DNA of 24,089 bases from a virus, in IMG/VR virus record IMGVR_UViG_3300027963_000332, positions 1 through 24,089 of that record. One strand, given 5' to 3'. The notes under the pieces are model-generated. The model saw only the letters and a list, made by a program, of their open reading frames with translations, made no database searches and was not told the DNA's origin. The translations under genes were made by a program, and so were the position numbers. Of the stretch, positions 13,440 to 19,470 are shown in pieces. Each line of letters begins with the position of its first letter. Position 1 is the first letter of the stretch.

Positions 13440-13849
13440 CTACTTGCCTAAATGAATTGCTCTCCAACGAAGGTACGCCAACATTGTGAACAGCATTCGT
13501 GGTTCTTCTGTCAGCAACACTGATGGTGCAATTCCTGTCTCGCAAGCGAGATACGAAATTACCCAGTGGGCTGACTGGTCTCCAAAGGGACGATCACTGC
13601 GTCTGCGCTGTCTCCCACTTCGAGTGCGTCAATCTCATTGCACCAAGAATCAAAGTCCAAACCTGTCTTCTTCATTCGGTGTTCTGCATGCCATCCAAGG
13701 TATGCAAGATCAGTCAATGTGAGTTCGGCTTCAAACTTGGCGACACTGCGATTGTATTTATTTTCAAACGCAATGAAGTCAGGGAACGCAGCCATGATGG
13801 TGCGTTGCTTGCCATCTAATGCACTAGTCAAACTGAGTGCGATTTTCAT
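13440..13849 (-). CDS. Tail assembly chaperone, long form made by -1 frameshift (G-T type)
   Basis: The upstream frame alone gives a 96-residue protein ending at 13559. A canonical slippery heptamer C-CCT-TTG lies at 13589-13583, 22 bases before that stop. Slipping back one base there gives 89 residues from frame 0 plus 47 from the -1 frame, ending at TAG 13442-13440, for a total of 136 residues. The added part reads WVISYLACETGIAPSVLL and later EEPRMLFTMLAYLRWR, which closely resembles the C-terminal parts of actinophage G-T chaperones (ThrGlyIleAlaPro, ArgMetLeu). In lambda-like phages gpG and gpGT bind the tape measure and recruit tail tube subunits. The long frame ends 10 bases before the next gene. 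Coordinates here cover both frames. Confidence 0.82.
13559..13849 (-). CDS. Tail assembly chaperone, short form (G type)
   Basis: This is the unshifted product, 96 residues from the ATG at 13849. It starts MKIALSLTSALDGKQRTIMA and has a mostly helical body with AYLGWHAEHRMKKTGLDFDSW, a pattern seen in actinophage tail chaperones (Trp-His-Ala-x-x-Arg followed by an acidic Trp-containing segment). Position between the tail tube and the tape measure genes is the second line of evidence. It is short for its class. Confidence 0.8.
   Translation of the reverse strand: MKIALSLTSALDGKQRTIMAAFPDFIAFENKYNRSVAKFEAELTLTDLAYLGWHAEHRMKKTGLDFDSWCNEIDALEVGDSADAVIVPLETSQPTG
13583..13589 (-). promoter_or_regulatory. 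Programmed -1 ribosomal frameshift site (CCCTTTG)
   Basis: The minus-strand heptamer CCCTTTG has the XXXYYYZ form, read CCT TTG in frame 0 and CCC TTT in frame -1. Two hairpins follow: CCAGT/ACTGG (13563-13578) begins four bases after the heptamer, and TCTCG-CTTG-CGAGA (13538-13551) lies further on, with a CUUG tetraloop. Such downstream structures commonly stimulate slippage. Confidence 0.75.
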
Positions 13850-13852
13850 TAT

Positions 13853-13868
13853 TTACCTCCGCAGGTAA
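13853..13868 (-). promoter_or_regulatory. Hairpin covering the ribosome-binding site of the tail chaperone
   Basis: On the minus strand TTACCT-GCGG-AGGTAA forms a perfect 6-bp stem with a 4-base loop. It contains the GGAGG Shine-Dalgarno sequence and ends four bases before the ATG at 13849. Pairing would partly hide the ribosome-binding site and could lower initiation of the chaperone relative to the tail tube gene just upstream. Confidence 0.45.
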
Positions 13869-13886
13869 GGGTTGGGATTATTTGAA

Positions 13887-14309
13887 CTACGCGCCAGTAC
13901 CTGTCTTGGTGATTGCACCAGAGATTGGGAAACTGATTGACATGGTTGCGAGGTCACCGATAGCACCCTTGACCATCTCATGCGAAGTCGGCAGAACCGA
14001 GAAGGCGTACTGAGGATTCGTGGACGAAGCAGCAGCAGTACCGTTTGGCTTCACTGTCATCGGTACAGCAGTACCAGCAGTGAACGCATCGAAGAACAAC
14101 TTCTCAATCGTTGGGTAGTCCTGTTGCAATTCCAATGTGACCGAGTTGTCGATCAAGCCTTGGATGCGCGTCACGGCTGACGAACCCATCGCAGTTGTGA
14201 CAACTTCAGCCGCACTTGATGCAAGCGTGATTGACGTGACATACGCTGAGATGTCAGTTGCAGCAGTGCCGTAGGTGACTGCGACGTTTGTGAGTACTTG
14301 CTTTGCCAT
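13887..14309 (-). CDS. Major tail protein (tail tube subunit)
   Basis: The 140-residue product is a short, Ala/Thr/Ser-rich beta protein with VTYGTAATDISAYVTSITLA, a central SAVTRIQGLIDNSVTLELQQ and late YAFSVLPTSHEMVKGAIGDL followed by TMSISFPISG. The pattern Asp-Ile-Ser-Ala-Tyr-Val at the start and a strand near the end are common in actinophage tail tube proteins, which stack as hexamers around the tape measure. It has a clean AGGAG ribosome-binding site, a 94-base upstream gap (the largest in this module) and is followed by the chaperone gene, the expected order. The gap may hold a promoter; I see no convincing one. Confidence 0.83.
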   Translation of the reverse strand: MAKQVLTNVAVTYGTAATDISAYVTSITLASSAAEVVTTAMGSSAVTRIQGLIDNSVTLELQQDYPTIEKLFFDAFTAGTAVPMTVKPNGTAAASSTNPQYAFSVLPTSHEMVKGAIGDLATMSISFPISGAITKTGTGA

Positions 14310-14403
14310 GAGTATTCTCCTGCCTATCGGCGTTCGAGTTGATGTCTGCTCGGCTGAGCCGATGCGATAACACTACACGCCACAAGCATCCAACGGCAAG
14401 GGG

Positions 14404-14817
14404 TCAGGCGTACACCGTGACAACGAAGTCAATCGCCAAATAAGTAGCATCATTCGCTTCAAGAGTAGAGATGTTGTTTGCTGACTCAACAATCAAATCC
14501 TGCACCACACCACCCAAAGTCCGATCTGACTCAATCGCCTGACGAATCGAGGTAGCACCCTTATATGACAGGTAGCCATCCAACAGATTTTGTGCAGTGC
14601 GCTCAGCAGCACGACCCACCACAACGCTGATCGTGAACTGGTGAGTAATCAAACCCCCACCCATAGCCCCGTTGTATTGAATTGAATCCAGCAACGGCCA
14701 AGCGAACGGGGTGTTCACATTGTCAGGCTGATAGGCGTAAGCCCTAAGCCCTGACACGGTTGCCAGGTTCGCAGCCAGACCAGCCTTGATCTGGGAGACG
14801 GTAGTGGTTGAACTCAT
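14404..14817 (-). CDS. Tail terminator / tail completion-like protein
   Basis: The 137-residue product has the length and order of a tail terminator protein, which caps the tail tube and joins it to the head. An N-terminal helix (VSQIKAGLAANLATVSGLRA) is followed by AYQPDNVNTPFAWPLLDS, a beta strand region with HQFTISVVVGRAAERTAQNL, a helix SIRQAIESDRTLGGVVQDL and a final strand YLAIDFVVTVYA. This alternation is typical of gp17/gpU-like terminators. The assignment rests on size, predicted pattern and position just before the tail tube gene rather than on a signature residue. It overlaps the connector by 4 bases. Confidence 0.68.
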   Translation of the reverse strand: MSSTTTVSQIKAGLAANLATVSGLRAYAYQPDNVNTPFAWPLLDSIQYNGAMGGGLITHQFTISVVVGRAAERTAQNLLDGYLSYKGATSIRQAIESDRTLGGVVQDLIVESANNISTLEANDATYLAIDFVVTVYA

Positions 14818-15440
14818 GCGAATAGACGCATGCGTCGGTACGGCTCGACGAGCTGTGCCACGTCAGGGTCAAGCGCACGGCTCACCCTTATCGCGCCCAT
14901 ATCGCCGAATCCGGCCACGCCGAGTGGCGAATCGTATCTCTTAAAAAGTCTTGATGCCTGAATGATCGTTGCCTGCGTGACCGGCTCAGGGACATACGGC
15001 CAACCGAAGTTTGCTGTCACCTTCACCAACGCTTGCGAACCATAGTTGGCATTCACAGTTGGGAACAGGTAGTCACCTACTGCACGAATCTTGTCGTATG
15101 CCCAAGTGATGCCATCAAGATCACCGTTCAACGGTTCCAACTGATAATCGGTCACAGCCCAAGTTGTATCAAATATGCCGTCAGCGTTCGTTGAAGTTTG
15201 CAAAGTGAGTGCAGTTCCAGACATGTCATCAACTGAACAGAAGAATGAATCCTCAGCCTGGAACACACGGGCAGTCGCAGAACCAACAGCCCAAAACTTG
15301 CGATTGCAATAACCATCTATCAGACGTGAAGCAGCACCGGCACAGTTGTCAATCAGTTCGTCATCAATAGTGTCAGCCGTTCCAATTCTGAGAGCTGATT
15401 TGATTTGGTTTCTGCTCGCGTAGCCGTTGGTGATTGCCAT
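14814..15440 (-). CDS. Head-tail connector (gp6-like adaptor)
   Basis: The 208-residue product fits the connector family that docks below the portal. It opens with a helical block (RNQIKSALRIGTADTIDDEL, then LIDNCAGAASRLIDGYCNRKFW, about 30-50), the classic N-terminal two-helix pattern of gp6-like adaptors. A central beta region with YQLEPLNGDLDG follows, then a helix near residues 158-172 (ATIIQASRLFKRYDSPLGV), and it ends with DPDVAQLVEPYRRMRLFA, the typical C-terminal helix. Its ATG follows a GGAAT element 12 bases after the sugar cassette stop. The stop overlaps the next start (ATGA type). Confidence 0.85.
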   Translation of the reverse strand: MAITNGYASRNQIKSALRIGTADTIDDELIDNCAGAASRLIDGYCNRKFWAVGSATARVFQAEDSFFCSVDDMSGTALTLQTSTNADGIFDTTWAVTDYQLEPLNGDLDGITWAYDKIRAVGDYLFPTVNANYGSQALVKVTANFGWPYVPEPVTQATIIQASRLFKRYDSPLGVAGFGDMGAIRVSRALDPDVAQLVEPYRRMRLFA

Positions 15441-15452
15441 AGGATTCCAATT

Positions 15453-16106
15453 CTAGTTGATTGACGCTGCTCCACGATACTGCGTACCTTCCAAACTGTA
15501 GTTCACAAATGGATTCAACGAATAGACATGACATCCATATATGTCAAACAATCGTTGCTTCATGTCTCTAAGGTTTGACTCGTACAATTCCCAAGGAGTA
15601 TCCCCTAGCCCATATCCTTTGATCCGATGCGCACCACCCAAAGTTCCACAATCGGCACCTACCAACACAATGAACTTCGCACCCATATACGCAGCCAAGT
15701 GCATCGCACCATGAATGCCAGATGACCCGATGACTAGCGAGTTGTCGAGAGTAGGCCAGTCCTTGCCGAATGGGTTGAACGATGCACCAGGACGACCAGT
15801 AGTGGTTGGGAACGTGACAACCTTTGGCATGAACCCTGGAAACTCTGCATCAGTGCCATGCGCACGTTCAGGGATAAACATAGCAATAGTCTCATCAAGT
15901 TTTGCTTCTGATATTTGGTCTTCTTCAAAGTGATAATGGCTGAACACGTAATACCTGCTCAAACCGAACACTGAACCACAGAAGTTCGTTGCCACACAAA
16001 TCTTGTCATCAAAGAAACTCGGTGCCAAATAGTTCAGTGTTGCACCAGACCCAAACACAAAGATCGTCTCACCATCATGCACACCTTTGAAATCTTCTAA
16101 TCCCAT
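15453..16106 (-). CDS. DUF115 / MptE-like (MAF flagellar-type) sugar-modification protein
   Basis: The 217-residue product resembles the DUF115 family, which includes 6-hydroxymethylpterin diphosphokinase MptE-like proteins and motility-associated factors tied to nonulosonic-acid glycosylation. Visible features are an N-terminal GETIFVFGSGATLNYLAPSF, the segment NSLVIGSSGIHGAMHLAAYM and GAKFIVLVGADCG, which are the Gly-rich nucleotide-binding and Asp-containing motifs of this group. I choose the ATG at 16106, preceded by AAGGGA and overlapping the upstream stop by 10 bases. A longer reading would need TTG at 16136. In phages and surface-glycan loci these proteins accompany glycosyltransferases, which fits here. 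The exact reaction is unknown: it could supply or transfer an unusual sugar. Confidence 0.75.
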   Translation of the reverse strand: MGLEDFKGVHDGETIFVFGSGATLNYLAPSFFDDKICVATNFCGSVFGLSRYYVFSHYHFEEDQISEAKLDETIAMFIPERAHGTDAEFPGFMPKVVTFPTTTGRPGASFNPFGKDWPTLDNSLVIGSSGIHGAMHLAAYMGAKFIVLVGADCGTLGGAHRIKGYGLGDTPWELYESNLRDMKQRLFDIYGCHVYSLNPFVNYSLEGTQYRGAASIN

Positions 16107-16762
16107 CCCAAATCCCTTCGACGCTTCAAATCCCAATGCCCAGCATCAGGAACACCTGACTCCCAACGCAACTGATGCAACTCCTGATTTGAATGGTAAC
16201 TGCGTTGATTCTTATCAGCCAACGAATTATCCGACCTAATAGTCGAAGAATTATCATGCACAATCTTTGCTTGAGAAACCTTCACCTCAACATTGATCCG
16301 TGACGCTCTTTGTTGGAAGTCGTTGTCCTCAAAATATGCAGGCACATAACATTCACTAAACAAGCCAACCCGTTCAACCACACCAGCACCCACCCAAGCA
16401 CACGACCAACCAGGCATGCCAGTCGTCAACGTAATTGCATCAGGTTCACAGTCCTTGTAGAACACTTCTAGTTGACCTGGTTTGAAGAACGCATCAGAGT
16501 TCAACAGAATCCAACCGTCAGCATGAGGGGTTGCTTTGATACCAAGATTCCATGAAGGTGCCACACCAAGATTGGTTGGCATACGCCACAGATACCAGTT
16601 CTGTACATATTGCCAAGGTGCAGACCAAGCCAACATGTCAGGGTCATACCCATCGCCGTTGTCAATGATGATGAGATTCTCAACAGGATAATCAATCGAG
16701 CGAATCGCCCGTTCCATCAAGTCGTATCGGTTTAGGACTGGGATGATGATGCACGGCACCAT
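16097..16762 (-). CDS. Small family-2-like glycosyltransferase (GT-A fold)
   Basis: The 221-residue product has the GT-A opening CIIIPVLNRYDLMERAIRSI (4-23), a nucleotide-binding IIIDNGDG (31-38), NLGVAPSWNLGI (64-75) and an Asp-containing metal-site motif LLNSDAFF (86-93) in the usual DxD place. A late acidic PAYFEDNDFQQRA (about 140-152) matches the acceptor-side ED motif of GT2 enzymes. It is shorter than many GT2 proteins but contains the core. The ATG follows an AAGGGAC ribosome-binding site inside the end of the upstream glycosyltransferase. No transmembrane segment is seen, so it should act in the cytosol. It probably works with its two neighbours on one glycan. Confidence 0.87.
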   Translation of the reverse strand: MVPCIIIPVLNRYDLMERAIRSIDYPVENLIIIDNGDGYDPDMLAWSAPWQYVQNWYLWRMPTNLGVAPSWNLGIKATPHADGWILLNSDAFFKPGQLEVFYKDCEPDAITLTTGMPGWSCAWVGAGVVERVGLFSECYVPAYFEDNDFQQRASRINVEVKVSQAKIVHDNSSTIRSDNSLADKNQRSYHSNQELHQLRWESGVPDAGHWDLKRRRDLGWD

Positions 16763-18045
16763 TCAGCAAGTCCCTTCATCACAGGCTTCCAATGTTCATC
16801 CCAGACACGATCAGCGTTATATGCCTGTGCGAAGTCCACAGCTACCTGATCAACGCCTCTAGGAGCCTCGTAGGCGTGTCTCAGGGCATCCACAATGGAA
16901 CCCACCTGAGGAGTACAGAACCAAGAACGCTGTGCATTATCCCAAAACGGTTGAACCTCCACAGCCCACCCAGACCCAACCAACTCCGGCTGTGCAGTGA
17001 AGTCCGAAACAATGACCCTGGTGCCACATGCCTGAGCCTCGATCACAGCCAACCCAAACCCTTCACCCATAGACGCAGACAACAACACATCAGCAGCTGC
17101 ATACATTGAAGCCAACGCCTGCTGAGGGAAACCAGTCCGATATGCGTACTGGTCAACAATCTTGTATTGATCCTCACGAATCCCACAAGCATGCAACAGA
17201 TGAATCAAATTGACACCACCCATCGCACCATCCTTCTCGGTGTGCAGATACAGCATTGCGTCAGGTTTATCTTGTGCGAAGATACCGAACGCCAACAAGT
17301 TCTCTGCAAACGATTTGCGTGACGGACTAGAACCCTTGTTCGCTGCGTTCATCATCACCACAAACTTGTCATCAGGAACATCACCCATCAACTGCCGACC
17401 TGTGAATGTCTTGTCACCGTTCACAAACTTTGCGTCAGGATTGAACACTGACTCGATGCCATGAGGAACATAGAAACATTCCACATCAGCATCATTCAAC
17501 ATCTGCTCACCGAACCTAGACATAGCAATCGGTTTTACATTCGGACGAGCGCACCATTCGACCACATCGGCTGGACAAGGTGCATGATCAATAGGAACCC
17601 AAGACGCAATGTTCTTCACCATGTCCAATGACTTTGACTTCAACGGCCACACATCAAACAAAGTCATCAACAACGAAGGCAACTTTGGATTCCCATTTGC
17701 CCAATCCATCCCATGAGCAACCATCACATCATCTGAATATGGTGCCATCCCACGTGGATACATTTTGATGCCATTCCAATTTGACGAAACTCCTTCGAGT
17801 CCGTACATGGCATGGATCGCTACTTCGTGACCTTCTTTGACGAGCCTTGTGACGGCTTGCGCTGTTTGCGTACCGTAGCCGGTGGGGACGAAGGGAGCGT
17901 TGGAATACCAGAGGATTCGTAACGGGTCAACATTGGTAGGTCTGCCACTTCTGGCAAGTGCGCTATCCCTCGATGCAACAACAGCTCGGCTTCTAGGGGT
18001 GGTAGTTCGACCATTGTGTTTCGGATTATTACCAGCATTCTTCAC
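16732..18045 (-). CDS. Glycosyltransferase, family 4 (GT-B fold)
   Basis: The 437-residue product would transfer a sugar from an activated nucleotide donor to an unknown acceptor in the cytoplasm. The N-terminal Rossmann-like half begins near residue 42 with RILWYSNAPFVPTGYGTQT, a typical GT-B opening. The C-terminal half has the family signature MGEGFGLAVIEAQACGTRVI (about 326-345), including the EX7E pair Glu328 and Glu336. The first 40 residues are Arg/Thr/Ser-rich and probably disordered. The start appears to be GTG, with AAGGAG upstream. Its stop lies 31 bases inside the next glycosyltransferase gene, so the two are coupled. It lies between the capsid terminator and the head-tail connector. 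Donor, acceptor and linkage cannot be read from the sequence; virion glycosylation or host envelope modification are both possible. Confidence 0.9.
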   Translation of the reverse strand: MKNAGNNPKHNGRTTTPRSRAVVASRDSALARSGRPTNVDPLRILWYSNAPFVPTGYGTQTAQAVTRLVKEGHEVAIHAMYGLEGVSSNWNGIKMYPRGMAPYSDDVMVAHGMDWANGNPKLPSLLMTLFDVWPLKSKSLDMVKNIASWVPIDHAPCPADVVEWCARPNVKPIAMSRFGEQMLNDADVECFYVPHGIESVFNPDAKFVNGDKTFTGRQLMGDVPDDKFVVMMNAANKGSSPSRKSFAENLLAFGIFAQDKPDAMLYLHTEKDGAMGGVNLIHLLHACGIREDQYKIVDQYAYRTGFPQQALASMYAAADVLLSASMGEGFGLAVIEAQACGTRVIVSDFTAQPELVGSGWAVEVQPFWDNAQRSWFCTPQVGSIVDALRHAYEAPRGVDQVAVDFAQAYNADRVWDEHWKPVMKGLAEWCRASSSQS

Positions 18046-18083
18046 TTCCTTCTCCTTCGCAGATCGCAGGGGGTAAATAGAAA

Positions 18084-18120
18084 TAGGGTCGGTACGCCCT
18101 GCGTGTTCGTACCGACCCTA
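18084..18120 (-). terminator. Strong intrinsic terminator after the major capsid gene
   Basis: There is a perfect 13-bp inverted repeat, TAGGGTCGGTACG (18084-18096) against CGTACCGACCCTA (18108-18120), with an 11-base loop. On the minus strand it is followed by TTTCTATTT. Two smaller hairpins precede it at the capsid stop codon: CAGCC/GGCTG (18160-18173) and AGGGG/CCCCT (18146-18159). The position, just past the most expressed virion gene and before the sugar cassette, supports a real terminator that lowers read-through into the glycosyltransferases. Confidence 0.8.
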
Positions 18121-18164
18121 AGCCTAGGGGAATTATGGGATGTCAAGGGGCAAGCCCCTCAGCC

Positions 18165-19343
18165 TTACGGCTGGAGGAGATGCTTGACGTGTGTAACTTG
18201 TGGCAAGTTGCCGTCAACACGGAATGTTGCACGGAATGTTGCGAGTCCTGCGCTGAATGCGAAGTCATCGGAACGATCCAACTTCAAACCACCAACACTG
18301 CGCACGTAGTACGAAGGCAAGTGGCCAACGATTACGGACTTGGTGCCAGTTGCTACGTCAACCATCGAAGGGTTTTCGTAGATTGGTTTGCCCAAGAGCA
18401 TGTCTGGGGAATCCATTGCCAATGAAGGTTGGAACACGTAGTTGCCTGCCGTGTCCTTCAACTTACGGACTGCACCAATCGACTTACCGTTCATCTGCCA
18501 TGCCACACCTGGCAAGTTTCTCGCACCACCATCAAGGCTGTAGAGAAGATCGATGAGGTTGTCAGCTGTGAATGCAGTTGCTGTTCCAGCAGTACCACCA
18601 ACAGACGAAGCTGTCACGATACCAGTTGGCTCATTTGTGCCAGTTCCGACAGTCAACGCTGAACCAACAGCGAAGCCCAATGCGTTACCGACCTGATCAG
18701 CCAAGAAGCTAAGCATGTCAACACCAGAATCTTCAAGAAGTTCCTGCGACACTTGTGTCAAGAAACCGTATTTGAATGCTCCGAGTGTGATGAATGCTGA
18801 GAACGCTGGATCGCTTTCGCCCAGTGTTGCTGCTTCTGCGTTGACAGTTCCTACGGAGTAGGTTGACAAACGTGGAATCTGAAGGTTCTCGCCACCAGCA
18901 GTGTTGAGGACAGTTGATGTTGCCAAGACTGGCGCAATCAAACGTGCCTTCATGATCACCTGGTTGTAGAACGAAGTCGGTACTGGTGAACCAGTGCTTG
19001 ACTTCAGGATGTCACGACGCTCGAAATTGGCCGAACGTGATTCGCCCTTGATAAGCGCACGGATCATTGCAACATCTTCGTTCACTGGTGCCGAAGCAAC
19101 AGGACGAACTTGGTCTGCAATCTCACGGGTTGCTGCGTCCATGCGAAGTTCACGTGATTCATCTTCACGGAGTTTGGCAATGGTTGCTGCTCGCTCGTTC
19201 AACTCGTTGTTCAAACGGCTGTAGGTTTGCTCTTCTTCTGCTGAGAGGTCACGCTTTTCGGCTGTGGCCACGTCGATGATTGCTTTGGCTTGGTGCCATG
19301 CTTGCTGACGAATCTCAACTTGACGATCTAGATATTCTTTCAT
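18165..19343 (-). CDS. Major capsid protein, HK97 fold
   Basis: The 392-residue product is the main shell subunit. Residues 1 to about 65 form a charged, helical delta-like segment (EYLDRQVEIRQQAWHQAKA and on through SRLNNELNERAATIAKL), expected to act as an internal scaffold and to be removed by the protease encoded upstream. The remainder has HK97-type features: GSPVPTSFYNQVIMKARLIA, NLQIPRLSTY, a SDPAFSAFITLGAFKYGFLTQ strand region and the QVGNALGFAVGSALTVGTGTN helix and loop. I start at the ATG at 19343. An in-frame extension upstream to 19424 reads through the hairpin-containing leader and does not look like coding sequence. The Shine-Dalgarno sequence is weak (GAAAG). Two short hairpins and a strong terminator follow the stop. 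Confidence 0.93.
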   Translation of the reverse strand: MKEYLDRQVEIRQQAWHQAKAIIDVATAEKRDLSAEEEQTYSRLNNELNERAATIAKLREDESRELRMDAATREIADQVRPVASAPVNEDVAMIRALIKGESRSANFERRDILKSSTGSPVPTSFYNQVIMKARLIAPVLATSTVLNTAGGENLQIPRLSTYSVGTVNAEAATLGESDPAFSAFITLGAFKYGFLTQVSQELLEDSGVDMLSFLADQVGNALGFAVGSALTVGTGTNEPTGIVTASSVGGTAGTATAFTADNLIDLLYSLDGGARNLPGVAWQMNGKSIGAVRKLKDTAGNYVFQPSLAMDSPDMLLGKPIYENPSMVDVATGTKSVIVGHLPSYYVRSVGGLKLDRSDDFAFSAGLATFRATFRVDGNLPQVTHVKHLLQP

Positions 19344-19402
19344 GATATTTTTCTGCTTTCGGATTGTTGATGGATTGGGGATACGCAGGGAGTTACTACT
19401 TC

Positions 19403-19453
19403 TCAACCTGATGTGGCTCCACATACAGCAACAAGGTTGACGGCTCCGTCAAC
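19403..19453 (-). promoter_or_regulatory. Two mutually exclusive hairpins in the capsid-gene leader
   Basis: In the 127-base gap between protease stop and capsid start, the minus-strand RNA can form hairpin 1, GTTGACG-GAGC-CGTCAAC (19436-19453, 7 bp perfect). It can alternatively form hairpin 2, TCAACCT...AGGTTGA (7 bp, 19403-19409 with 19434-19440), enclosing a perfect ATGTGG-AG-CCACAT stem (19411-19424). The two share bases 19436-19440, so they cannot coexist in full. No U-run follows either, so they are not ordinary terminators. Possible roles are RNA processing, mRNA stabilisation or translational control of the most abundant virion protein. Confidence 0.5.
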
Positions 19454-19470
19454 TATGCAGTGAACAAATG

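Noticed and set aside
16107-16136. TTG start for the DUF115-like gene
   Set aside because: The ATG at 16106 has a good AAGGGA ribosome-binding site and a short overlap with the upstream gene.
18123-18146. Consensus-like -35 box (TTGACA on the minus strand) after the capsid gene
   Set aside because: No acceptable -10 box lies 16-18 bases away, and the strong terminator at 18084-18120 would stop such a transcript.
19344-19424. Longer start for the major capsid protein
   Set aside because: The extra 27 residues come from the hairpin-bearing leader, and the HK97-type helix begins at the ATG at 19343.
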